A DNA stretch of 48,990 nucleotides from Pseudomonadota bacterium (GTDB lineage: Bacteria > Pseudomonadota > Gammaproteobacteria > Pseudomonadales > Pseudohongiellaceae). The notes under the pieces were generated by a model. It searched no databases and was not told the origin of the DNA. It saw only the letters and a program-made list of their open reading frames with translations. Location: assembly GCA_027623555.1 (NCBI GenBank), contig JAQBSZ010000029.1, positions 1-48,990 on the forward strand, read 5' to 3'. Shown here piece after piece: positions 25,205-33,314 of the stretch (the first letter of the stretch is position 1; every line of letters starts with the position of its first letter). Both the position numbers and the translations under genes were made by a program.

Positions 25205-25351
25205 CTAAGCTCTTTGATCGGTTTTTTTGTCTAGCACTCTGTCGCTGTAAGAGTCACCGGTGTACATGCGGGTAACGACCCCATTTTCTTCGACGAAGTG
25301 CACTATCTCTTCAACCGGACCACCCCCGTCGGTGCCGTCATGCGAAACAGA
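25205..25351 (-). pseudogene. C-terminal gene fragment, family unknown
   Basis: Forty-eight sense codons follow an in-frame TGA (25352-25354) and end in TAG (25205-25207). The peptide contains HDGTDGGGPVEEIVHFVEEN and GVVTRMYTGDSYSDRV, which looks like real coding sequence rather than a chance frame, but it has no start codon except an internal ATG. It is probably the 3' remnant of a deleted gene. A palindromic element lies 20 bases from its broken end. I do not recognise the family. Confidence 0.4.
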
Positions 25352-25371
25352 TCATCTGCTAAGGGTTCTTT

Positions 25372-25432
25372 GGAGTCAGGTCTCCAATTGCACGCATCGC
25401 TTAGCAGTCTGTGCAAGTGGAGACCTGACCCC
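25372..25432. repeat. GGGGTCAGG-type palindromic element, copy B
   Basis: A 61-bp copy, GGAGTCAGGTCTCCA at the left end and TGGAGACCTGACCCC at the right end, with the shared core AATTGCACGCATCGC then TTAGCAGTCTGTG. The short form of the element. A partial second end (ACCCCATTTACC) is repeated just to the right. The 25110-25481 gap otherwise holds only the gene fragment. Confidence 0.88.
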
Positions 25433-25481
25433 ATTTACCGACCCCATTTACCGGATGCAGCGAAGCACAAGAAATAAATAT

Positions 25482-27368
25482 TTATCCCTGCAACGAAATC
25501 CTGAATTCGACACGCGCCTCTTCAATAGCTGACAGAATCTCCAGCTTGAATTCGTCGCGCTTGACGAATTCTTCCAGCTCGATAATCACCTTGTCCACAG
25601 TCAGGCCAACGGCGATGGCGCCGACAATGCCGCCGATAGCGGCGCCGACCAACGTGCCTATACCGGGAACTACCGAGCCGATAACTGCGCCAGTGCCTGT
25701 GCCTGCACCAGCGCCAGCTGCTGCACCCACAGACTTGCTGACGACGACCTTGCCCAGCGCCTTGGCGGCCACCTTGAAGACATTCTTGCCAATGACCTTG
25801 CCAATGACTTTCTGCACGATGACGGCACTGAGCACACCGGCCAATGCGCCACTGCCGGTGCTCGTCAGCAGGCGACTTTGCAGCTGGATCATGTCCTTAT
25901 GTAGAGGTGGCTGTAATACATCTGACAATGGCATTGTCTGAACGACCTCAAAGCTGGAATCCGGCTCAGCGATGCTGTTTTGTTGCATGATCCGCGCTGC
26001 TGCCTCCTGATAGAACTGCTGCGCCTCCTCGTGTTCGCCCAGTGCGCTATTCAAGGCCAATTCCAACTCCTGAAAAGCAGCTCCCTGCATGAGAGACTCT
26101 TCCAGTTTCGCCACCATGAACTCCTCTAGCTCTCCTGTGAGCAGGCTACCGATGCGCGCATACTCACCCGCCAGACTGTAATACCAGTCGAGATAATCAT
26201 CCACGTGCATTTCCAGTTGATCGAAGGCGAGGTCTGCTTGCGTTTGCAAGGAAGCAAGTGACAAGTCGACTCTGTTCAGCGCATCTATGCGGGCCTGATC
26301 GAGTGCGGCGAAGGTGCCTTCCCTGAAATAGATATTGTCGATTTGCTCAAGTCGCACGACTAATCGCGCCTGCTCACTTCTCCAGATTGTCACATTGGTC
26401 GATTGCTGCGCCCAGGCTTCCAGATAGGCGGATAGCGGCAGATACACAAACAAGCTGATGAAAACTGTCACAGCAATGGTGATGGTGATGCGGGAAAGCG
26501 GCACTGCCGCAGGCTGGTCGGCAATTGACAGCGGTCCGAATACGCGACGGTACTCATTGCCGCTTATCAGGAGCGAGGACAGCATGGCTCCGGCGTTGTA
26601 AAACAGCACGAAGCTACCGATGCCGAGCAGGGCCAGGGCAGTAAGCGCATCCTGCTGGCCAATTCGACTGAGCGCGTAATCCTTGGCACCGTCGTAATAA
26701 GCCAGGGAATTAGATATTTCGTGCACCAGTGCACTGCCTGTCATATCCTGAACTGTCGTTTGCTGTGCAGCTATCGCTTCTGTCAGAGACGCATACTGAG
26801 CCGAGTCAGCAACACCCAGGCTAACCGCAACATAGAGCAATACCATCACGCCGGCGCACAGCCAACGTGACCAGGTCAACGCCTTGTTGGTGACGAGATA
26901 GGTCTTGTACTCGTTCTTCACTATGTTCCGGCACAGAGCAAAGCAAAGCCAGAAAACAGGAATGACTGCGAAAAATATCAGCCACTCGAAACGACTATAA
27001 GAATGAAACTGGATCAAAACCAGAAACGCCATCACCACTGCCTGGCAGACCCAGAAAATCACCTTGAACAGCCGGCCCGAGAACAGCCTGAAAATAAAAC
27101 CGCGATGGGCGAAACTTTCCAGGCGTTGAATCTGGGATACAGTGCTGCTGTAAATTCCACTGAGAGCGATTGGCAGGCTGAACACAAATACGCTGAGGGA
27201 AACCACCCAGAAACTGTAGGTAGCAAACGCGTTGGCAGCATAGTAAAGCAGCAATGCCCAAATAGAAGCTCTGATGAGGTAAGGCAGTGATCCCTGCATC
27301 GAATGCTTATCGGGAGACCGCGGGTCGAATTCCGAATTCGAATTGTCGTGGTCAACCTCAAGATTCAT
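25482..27368 (-). CDS. Large membrane protein with glycine-zipper C-terminus, function unknown
   Basis: A 628-residue protein from ATG 27368 (the frame is open 40 codons further, to 27488; neither start has a strong ribosome site). Four hydrophobic segments lie in the first 190 residues, two more near residues 235-300, and another (ITIAVTVFISLFVYLPLSAY) about residue 315. A long helical region of about 200 residues (rich in Q, E, A and L, likely coiled coil) follows. The C-terminus has small-residue repeats, AAAGAGAGTGTGAVIGSVVP and GTLVGAAIGGIVGAIAVGLT, a glycine-zipper membrane hairpin, then an acidic VIIELEEFVKRDEF end. Such zippers can form oligomeric pores, but no family is recognised. 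It lies downstream of the hybrid kinase gene on the same strand, 377 bp apart. Confidence 0.75.
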   Translation of the reverse strand: MNLEVDHDNSNSEFDPRSPDKHSMQGSLPYLIRASIWALLLYYAANAFATYSFWVVSLSVFVFSLPIALSGIYSSTVSQIQRLESFAHRGFIFRLFSGRLFKVIFWVCQAVVMAFLVLIQFHSYSRFEWLIFFAVIPVFWLCFALCRNIVKNEYKTYLVTNKALTWSRWLCAGVMVLLYVAVSLGVADSAQYASLTEAIAAQQTTVQDMTGSALVHEISNSLAYYDGAKDYALSRIGQQDALTALALLGIGSFVLFYNAGAMLSSLLISGNEYRRVFGPLSIADQPAAVPLSRITITIAVTVFISLFVYLPLSAYLEAWAQQSTNVTIWRSEQARLVVRLEQIDNIYFREGTFAALDQARIDALNRVDLSLASLQTQADLAFDQLEMHVDDYLDWYYSLAGEYARIGSLLTGELEEFMVAKLEESLMQGAAFQELELALNSALGEHEEAQQFYQEAAARIMQQNSIAEPDSSFEVVQTMPLSDVLQPPLHKDMIQLQSRLLTSTGSGALAGVLSAVIVQKVIGKVIGKNVFKVAAKALGKVVVSKSVGAAAGAGAGTGTGAVIGSVVPGIGTLVGAAIGGIVGAIAVGLTVDKVIIELEEFVKRDEFKLEILSAIEEARVEFRISLQG

Positions 27369-27683
27369 AGAGTTGCACAATAGGGAAAGCGCAGTCCTGG
27401 TGTATAAGAAGAATAAGAGCTTTCTCCCCCAGAGTCTAACTCGTCCTTTGTTGAATACATCACCTGCCTCGCTTCGAAAACTTTCCAAATTGTCAAAAAC
27501 ACGCCGAATGTGGCTAGACCAATCCCTCCTTCATCCAATTGCTAGCCATATTCGAATGGCCAGCAATTTCAGGCCGAATGCTGCCCTGCTGCCGTCCGTG
27601 ATGGCAATCATCAATACAAAACGCCAAATAACGCTCTCTGTGGCGGAGCTCGGCCTTGCAGAATTTTGAGGTCAAAGAATTTT

Positions 27684-27752
27684 GGGGTCAGGTTAAACCT
27701 CCCCCAATTACGCACATCGCGTAGCAGTCTGTGCAAGTGGAGACCTGACCCC
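27684..27752. repeat. GGGGTCAGG-type palindromic element, copy C
   Basis: A 69-bp copy, from GGGGTCAGG to TGGAGACCTGACCCC, with an eight-base internal change in the left arm (GTTAAACCTCC in place of GTCTCC). The core CGCACATCGC then GTAGCAGTCTGTGCAAG is retained. Immediately to the right is a decayed copy of the cyanophycinase 3' end. The stretch 27489-27683 shows no gene. Confidence 0.85.
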
Positions 27753-27765
27753 ATTTACCTTCGCA

Positions 27766-27855
27766 TTTGACCTGACCGAGAGACAGGCCTACCGACCTCA
27801 ATGCGTGTTACAGCCCCTGGAGCGCGTGGTCGATGACGCCTGGAATTCCCGTTGA
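27766..27855 (+). pseudogene. Decayed copy of the cyanophycinase-like gene 3' end
   Basis: In frame, 29 codons plus stop read FDLTERQAYRPQCVLQPLER and then VVDDAWNSR, nearly the same as the last 29 residues of the intact gene ending at 21569 (FELIQRQAYRPQRVLQPLER, VVDGAWDSR). Two or three base changes per ten codons separate them. There is no upstream coding sequence, because the palindromic element copy C ends 13 bases before it. Either a paralogue was lost, leaving this tail, or the tail was copied with the element. Confidence 0.8.
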
Positions 27856-27865
27856 ATGCGATGAG

Positions 27866-30800
27866 TTATTTTTCGGCAATCACTACAGCCCCACTCCAGT
27901 CTTCGGAGGGTTCGCTCATCAGATTGCTCACACAGTGCTTCAGATAGATCTGCGCCGCATTGTCTTCGGCATTGGCGCTCAGTACTCGCCGGAACAAATC
28001 GGCGGCCGCACCAAACTCTCGCGCCAGGTATTGCTTCAGGCCATTTTCAAAGTCCGCCTGGGTCTGCAGTTTTAGTTTCCGGTAGTCAGCCTCTTCCACT
28101 TCCAGCAATTCATATATAGGTACTTCATTTTTACGGCCCTTGACCACCACCTGGCCGAGATAGCGAGTGGCCGGTTTATTGCCCGAACCCTGAAGCTGAT
28201 CCAGCACTGCCTGGCTGACGATAATCGACGAGCCATAACATTTGTTGAGCCCTTCGAGGCGCGAGGAGATATTGACGTCATCGGATATCACATTGCCGCT
28301 CTTACGAAATACATCACCGATGATGCCGAAGATGACCTTGCCATAGTGCAGGCCTACACCGACTTTGATGGGCTCGCCATGTTGCTTGCAACGCCGCTTG
28401 TTGAATAACTTCAGCGCCCGTGACATTTCGATAGAAGCCTGCACGGCATCTTCGGCGCTATTGGGAAACAGTGCCATGAATCCATCGCCCAGGTAATGAT
28501 TAACAAAGCCGTTGTTGTTTTTAATGCAGGGCCCCATCACTGCCAGGTATTCGTTGATGAAATCAAAATTTTCCTGGGGCGTCATGGATTCAGACATCGT
28601 GGTATAGGAGCGGATATCGGCAAACATGATGGTCATCTCACGATGAATATTGTCACCGAGACGAACATCCAGAATACTGTCGTGACCGAGGAAGCTAAGG
28701 TACTCCGATGGCACGAAGTCAGAGTACACTCGGTTGATCTTGCACAGCTCCAGATGGGTCTTGATACGCGAAAGCAGCTCTTTCTTGGTAAACGGTTTGC
28801 TGATGTAGTCGTTGGCGCCGGATGAAAAGCCTTCGGCCAGATCCTGGGCCTGGTCCTTCGCCGTCAACATGATGATGGGCAGACGATTGATCGGTGCCTT
28901 CTCGCGAATCTTTCGACACACATCATAACCACTCATCTTTGGCATCATGATATCGAGCAATATCAGATCAGGATGCTCTTCATTGAACAGTGCAATTGCT
29001 TCCTCCCCGTCCCTGGCCTGGATTACCCGAAAATTGTTCATACTCAGATGATTGCTGAGCACCGTCAGGTTTACTGGTTCGTCATCGACCACGAGCACCG
29101 TGTACTCTTCATCATTCGTTACCAGCAGTTCGTCATCCGCTACTTCGGATGGACGACAATTGGAGACTGGATGAGAGACTAAATGAGAGACTGAATCCAG
29201 TAGAATCTTCTCTCCGTTACTGACGGGCAGGGTAAAGTAAAACTTAGAGCCCCTGCCCTCATTGCTGTCCAGCCGCAGACTTCCTCCGTGTAACTCAACC
29301 AGGTTACGGCTGATGCTCAAGCCGAGTCCACTGCCGCCATATTCCCTGGCTATAGAAGTATCTGCCTGTTCAAACGACTGGAAGATCAACTCCTGCTTGT
29401 CCTCGGCAATGCCGATTCCGGTATCACTCACGCAGACCTCGATAACACCGCCAATGGTTTGTGCAGAAACCGCAATCTCACCCTGCACGGTAAACTTGAT
29501 GGCATTACCTACCAGGTTAATGAGAATCTGCTGCAGGCGATTCTCGTCTGCCTCGGCGGCACAGAGATCCGCTGGCACCTTGTTTATCAGACTGACATGG
29601 GAAGTCTCCAGTAGCGGTCTGGATAACTCGAACACAACATCGGTCAGGGTCTTAAGATCCAGTGGCTTCAGAATCAACACGATGTCGTGCTCGCGCAGCT
29701 TGGAAAAATCCAGGATGTCATTGACCAGCGATGTCAGACGGCGGCCGCTGCTGTTGATGAGTTGCAGGTTTTTTCGTGCCAGTGCAGGCAGTTCGCCGGC
29801 GACACCATCAACGAGTGATTCGGTGATACCGATGATGCCGTGCAGCGGTGTCTTCAATTCATGAGACACATTGGCAAGGAAGGCATCTTTTACCTTGTCA
29901 GCCCTCAGGAGTTCTTCGTTAATTTCTTCGTTGTAATCCAGAATTCGATTGAAGTCTGCAGCCAGCTCGGCCGATTCATCCAGACCGGTAATATTCAGCC
30001 GGCCGGAAACAGAATTGTTACCCGATAGCATTTCTCGAATCTTGTCCCGGATGTGACATAGCTGCAGACTGAATGCCTGGGAGAAGAGGTAACTCATGAT
30101 CAAACCGGCCAATAAAGTCAGCAGTATGAAGATGTAACTGACAGTATTCTGCGTGTCCATGCCCTCTTCAAAGGCTTGCATCAGCGGCAGGCGATCATAC
30201 ATATCGGCTACTCTCTCGCCAATCTGCTCGGCACTGTCCTCGGTAAACTGAGAATCGAGTAACTGCTCATTCAGGAAGGAGATCATGCCTTCGAATTCGC
30301 TTTGCGCGTCGATGAATTGCTGGCGCTCTGTCTCCAGAAGTCCAACTAGCGGGGGAATGTCCTGGGCCAGGTTTTCACTCTCGTCAAGATTCATCGTTAT
30401 AGAAGGAAGGGCTTCATCGATAAATCGATCGAAGCGCATGGTTGAGAAGATGGGAATGGAGCTTCCCAAAAACAGCGACAGACTCAGCAGCATCCACGCC
30501 AGGCGTTTGAACAGCCCGATACTGCGCGTCTGGAGTTGTTCTCTCATGCCAAAACTATTCTTCAAATTGGCAATGTACTTGTCAAACACGCTGCCCTGTA
30601 TGATCACAACCAGCAGAAACAATGCCGTGCGATTAATCAACAGGCTCCAGCTATCCGGATCAGCCAGATAGTCAAGACTACTGTCTTCGATCCACATGGT
30701 AATACCGTGGATGATTACGCTACTGATGATAATCAGCGAGTACAAGCCATACACCAGTGTGTAATGGGTGTTATCCAATGAACTCTTCTGATTATTGCTG

Positions 30801-31063
30801 AGGTGCCCTGCGTCCAGCCTGGCATTCTTGAGATGATCGAGGTTTAGTGAGACAGTAAAAACTGCGAGCGAATTGATCAAGATAAAAGCCAGAAACGGGA
30901 TGGCGATGATCAGCGCATACTCTTCCATTTCCGGGTTTACAAATAGCGCGATTGACAGGCAATAGATCAGACAACTGATGCCTGAGACGATCAACCCGTA
31001 AAGCGTCAGCACTCTGCTGGGCCTTTCTTCACGCTTATTACTTATAATACTCAGCTCATTCAT
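27866..31063 (-). CDS. Hybrid sensor histidine kinase - receiver - class III nucleotide cyclase fusion
   Basis: A 1065-residue membrane sensor. Residues 1-195 hold about six hydrophobic segments; a periplasmic loop (about 200-300) and a last helix (FILLTLLAGLIMSYLFSQ) lead to a HAMP-like linker. Then: HisKA with H401 in SHELKTPLHG, the HATPase domain (VGNAIKFT, DTGIGIAEDKQ, GGSGLGLSISR), and a receiver with D704 in LILLDIMMPKMSG. The C-terminal class III cyclase has metal aspartates D816 (FADIRSYT) and D860 (YLGDGFMALF), and transition-state N931 and R935. The two specificity positions are H856 and N924 instead of Lys and Asp/Thr. Phosphorylation probably controls cyclase output. GAGGGAAG precedes ATG 31063. 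Confidence 0.93.
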   Translation of the reverse strand: MNELSIISNKREERPSRVLTLYGLIVSGISCLIYCLSIALFVNPEMEEYALIIAIPFLAFILINSLAVFTVSLNLDHLKNARLDAGHLSNNQKSSLDNTHYTLVYGLYSLIIISSVIIHGITMWIEDSSLDYLADPDSWSLLINRTALFLLVVIIQGSVFDKYIANLKNSFGMREQLQTRSIGLFKRLAWMLLSLSLFLGSSIPIFSTMRFDRFIDEALPSITMNLDESENLAQDIPPLVGLLETERQQFIDAQSEFEGMISFLNEQLLDSQFTEDSAEQIGERVADMYDRLPLMQAFEEGMDTQNTVSYIFILLTLLAGLIMSYLFSQAFSLQLCHIRDKIREMLSGNNSVSGRLNITGLDESAELAADFNRILDYNEEINEELLRADKVKDAFLANVSHELKTPLHGIIGITESLVDGVAGELPALARKNLQLINSSGRRLTSLVNDILDFSKLREHDIVLILKPLDLKTLTDVVFELSRPLLETSHVSLINKVPADLCAAEADENRLQQILINLVGNAIKFTVQGEIAVSAQTIGGVIEVCVSDTGIGIAEDKQELIFQSFEQADTSIAREYGGSGLGLSISRNLVELHGGSLRLDSNEGRGSKFYFTLPVSNGEKILLDSVSHLVSHPVSNCRPSEVADDELLVTNDEEYTVLVVDDEPVNLTVLSNHLSMNNFRVIQARDGEEAIALFNEEHPDLILLDIMMPKMSGYDVCRKIREKAPINRLPIIMLTAKDQAQDLAEGFSSGANDYISKPFTKKELLSRIKTHLELCKINRVYSDFVPSEYLSFLGHDSILDVRLGDNIHREMTIMFADIRSYTTMSESMTPQENFDFINEYLAVMGPCIKNNNGFVNHYLGDGFMALFPNSAEDAVQASIEMSRALKLFNKRRCKQHGEPIKVGVGLHYGKVIFGIIGDVFRKSGNVISDDVNISSRLEGLNKCYGSSIIVSQAVLDQLQGSGNKPATRYLGQVVVKGRKNEVPIYELLEVEEADYRKLKLQTQADFENGLKQYLAREFGAAADLFRRVLSANAEDNAAQIYLKHCVSNLMSEPSEDWSGAVVIAEK

Positions 31064-31139
31064 CGACTGCTTCCCTCACAATAACTACGCAGGATTGGTG
31101 TCTCAGTCGAATTTGACTTCATAAGAGCAGAAATTACAC

Positions 31140-31155
31140 ATTACCATCTGGTAAT
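31140..31155. promoter_or_regulatory. Palindromic site 1 (ATTACC-N4-GGTAAT)
   Basis: ATTACCATCTGGTAAT is a perfect 6+6 inverted repeat with a four-base centre, about 77 bases upstream of the hybrid kinase start. With site 2 it makes a pair of operator-like sequences in the kinase/NIPSNAP divergent gap. Confidence 0.6.
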
Positions 31156-31217
31156 TGCTTGCGAGAATTTGGCGAAGTACCTGAAAATAGCGGCGCCTGG
31201 GCGCAAGTCACTGGAAA

Positions 31218-31233
31218 ATTACCATCAGGTAAT
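31218..31233. promoter_or_regulatory. Palindromic site 2 (ATTACC-N4-GGTAAT)
   Basis: ATTACCATCAGGTAAT, identical to site 1 except for one centre base, 78 bases further upstream of the kinase. Two such sites in one short gap are unlikely by chance. No regulator gene is adjacent, so the binding protein is unknown. The remaining part of the 31064-31451 gap shows no gene. Confidence 0.6.
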
Positions 31234-31451
31234 AATTAGTCAGATGGATTTTGCCAGGCATTTCGACACACCGAAATCGATTCAGCGCTCATAAGTAGCA
31301 ACGCGTAACTGAGCCCAGTGGCTACTACCCACGAGAAAAAACCCTGAGGGACTCTCACAATAGGCATTCCGACTTTTAGCTTGAAAAAAGCGGCGGAAGA
31401 GCGAATTATTAGCCCCCAGACCCGAACCCCAACAGAATGTGGAGAAGAATA

Positions 31452-31877
31452 ATGAACAAGGTTTTTACTGCAATTTTAACGATAACACTCGCGTTTTTCG
31501 CGGGGGTGGCATTTCAGAATCAACAAGCCGTCAATGCCCAGGGTAAGATGGTCTATGAGCTTCGCACCTATACAACGGCGCCGGGTCGACTGCCGGCCTT
31601 GTTGAATCGATTCGGCGGTGGTGAGGTCGAGCTGTTTATCAAGCATGGAATGACCAGTGTCGGTTACTGGGTTCCCGATGATGCCGAGTTGTCACAAAAC
31701 ACCCTGGTGTATATGGTCGCGCATGAGAATCGCGCGGCAGGGGCCGCCTCCTGGTCATCCTTCGGCAGCGATCCTGTGTGGCACGCCATGCGAGACAAGT
31801 CGCGTGAAGACGGCCCTATTGTTACCGGTGTAGTAAACCAGTTTCTCGACCCGACCCGCTTTTCTCCCGCTCAATAA
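31452..31877 (+). CDS. Secreted NIPSNAP family protein
   Basis: A 141-residue protein with a signal or anchor segment (MNKVFTAILTITLAFFAGVAFQ). ATG 31452 follows GGAGAAGAATA; the five codons upstream are not needed. The NIPSNAP domain is clear: MVYELRTYTTAPGRLPALLN, then LFIKHGMTSVGYWVP, VYMVAHENRAAGAASWSSF, and the ending (W)HAMRDKSREDGPIV. NIPSNAP domains are small dimeric alpha-beta barrels with no agreed activity. This gene starts a divergent unit opposite the hybrid kinase. It stands alone on its strand, facing the VOC gene. Confidence 0.9.
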   Translation: MNKVFTAILTITLAFFAGVAFQNQQAVNAQGKMVYELRTYTTAPGRLPALLNRFGGGEVELFIKHGMTSVGYWVPDDAELSQNTLVYMVAHENRAAGAASWSSFGSDPVWHAMRDKSREDGPIVTGVVNQFLDPTRFSPAQ

Positions 31878-31940
31878 AGAGGCAACCAGTTCCGTTAAGG
31901 ATCGTTGGAATTGGAAGTTTCTCCGGCTTTCGACAGAACG

Positions 31941-33155
31941 TTAAATATTCAACCTGGCGCTGAGAGTTTCTGCATTGCGGTACCAGTGAACGGTCGCGTT
32001 TTCTTCTGCACAGATCGCTGGTTCTGGTTGCTGGGGGCGGCGTCGAATTGGTCCAACAAGCTCGACGAAAATACCATCGGGATCAAGCGCATTGATAATG
32101 CCGGTTTCATCCGCGCCAGTGCCCGAACAACAGGGAGCAATTTCAGAGAGGAACTCCACTCCCTGGCTCTGCAATTCGCTAACCGCGCTATCCAGGTCTT
32201 GCACGGCCAGGGCAATGCGATGAATACCGATGTGGCTGATCGGCGGCGGATAGGGAGGTTCAGGATTAAACGGAGCAATCCATTGAATGATTCGCAACGT
32301 GTTGCCGTCGCCGCCAGCCAGGCTGATGTCAGCGCCGCGCAACTCAAAGGCTTGCTCCAGACCATAGGCGCGCGCCTCGGCAAGTGTTCCCCGTTCTGGC
32401 AACATTGCAATTTCGGTATAGCCCAGACTGCGGTAGAAACCAATGGCGGCATCAAAATCGCTCACATTGATGCCAATATACGGCATGGCGTCAATGCTCA
32501 CGCTGGAATCATTTCTTACAGGGGCATTGGTTGCTTCCTCCGCCTCAAGTAACTTCAGGTACACCCCGTCTGGGTCACGCATAAAAACAAAACGCTCGCC
32601 AGGTTCTCCATAGGGCTCGGATAGAAACTCGACACCGCGCTCCTTTAAAAATTCATAGTCACTACTAAAATTCGCAGTGTTGAGCGCCGCATAAGCCATA
32701 CCGAGATGATTGGGTAATGAGTACGGAGGCTCACCGTTAAAAGGCTCGGCGAATTCAATGAGATCGATTGAGGTTGGGCCTGTTGCATTGGGAATGCTCA
32801 TTACTTCGATGCTTTCCAACTCGTAGGTACACAGATCATACATTCCCAGTGAACGAGCCATGAGATGGGTGTTAGTCTTGGGAAAAGAATTTATGCCTTG
32901 CGAATAACCGAGTAATCGATAGAACTCCCGGGTCCGCTCGAAATTGCGGGTTTGGGTGTTGAAGTGAATGCGCGCGAGCACTCCAATCCCGGCAGATTCC
33001 GCCTGGGGATTTTCTTCGCCCGCTGTCGCCGATCTCATCGTGCCGAATTGCAACAGGATTACTATTAGTAAGCAATACAACCCTGTTATGTTCGCACTGT
33101 GCATCCCACTACACCGAGACGCATCTTCCCAGACCACACTATTTTTCGTATTCAT
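31941..33155 (-). CDS. Secreted protein with two VOC (glyoxalase-like) domains
   Basis: A 404-residue protein; ATG 33155 or the later ATG at 33104 both lead to a hydrophobic export segment (ITGLYCLLIVILLQFG). Two vicinal-oxygen-chelate domains follow, about residues 57-210 and 222-370. Each has a FYRxLGY(S/T) element (REFYRLLGYSQGI; IGFYRSLGYTEIA), an Asp-Leu/Ile-E pattern (TSIDLIEF; LRIIQWIAPF), an H(L/I)G(M/I) element and (M)RDPDGVYLKLLE / NALDPDGIFVELV. The metal-ligand set is only partly kept, so it may bind a ligand rather than act as a dioxygenase or glyoxalase. The start region reads away from the PQQ dehydrogenase gene. Confidence 0.87.
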   Translation of the reverse strand: MNTKNSVVWEDASRCSGMHSANITGLYCLLIVILLQFGTMRSATAGEENPQAESAGIGVLARIHFNTQTRNFERTREFYRLLGYSQGINSFPKTNTHLMARSLGMYDLCTYELESIEVMSIPNATGPTSIDLIEFAEPFNGEPPYSLPNHLGMAYAALNTANFSSDYEFLKERGVEFLSEPYGEPGERFVFMRDPDGVYLKLLEAEEATNAPVRNDSSVSIDAMPYIGINVSDFDAAIGFYRSLGYTEIAMLPERGTLAEARAYGLEQAFELRGADISLAGGDGNTLRIIQWIAPFNPEPPYPPPISHIGIHRIALAVQDLDSAVSELQSQGVEFLSEIAPCCSGTGADETGIINALDPDGIFVELVGPIRRRPQQPEPAICAEENATVHWYRNAETLSARLNI

Positions 33156-33314
33156 TGCTCGTCGCTGTCTGTGTTGCTGTAGTCAAGATGGCGCGAATGC
33201 ACCAGCGGCTTTGCAGTGTAATCCAGGTACTACAGTGATTAGTAGCCTTTACTCCAGGTTCTGGCTGTATTAAAAATACCGCTATAGAAAGAAGAACGAA
33301 GGAGTAATACGCGA

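Noticed and set aside
31905..32552. 215-codon plus-strand frame after the NIPSNAP gene
   Set aside because: Mostly antisense to the two-domain VOC gene; starts with a non-ATG codon and shows no known domain.
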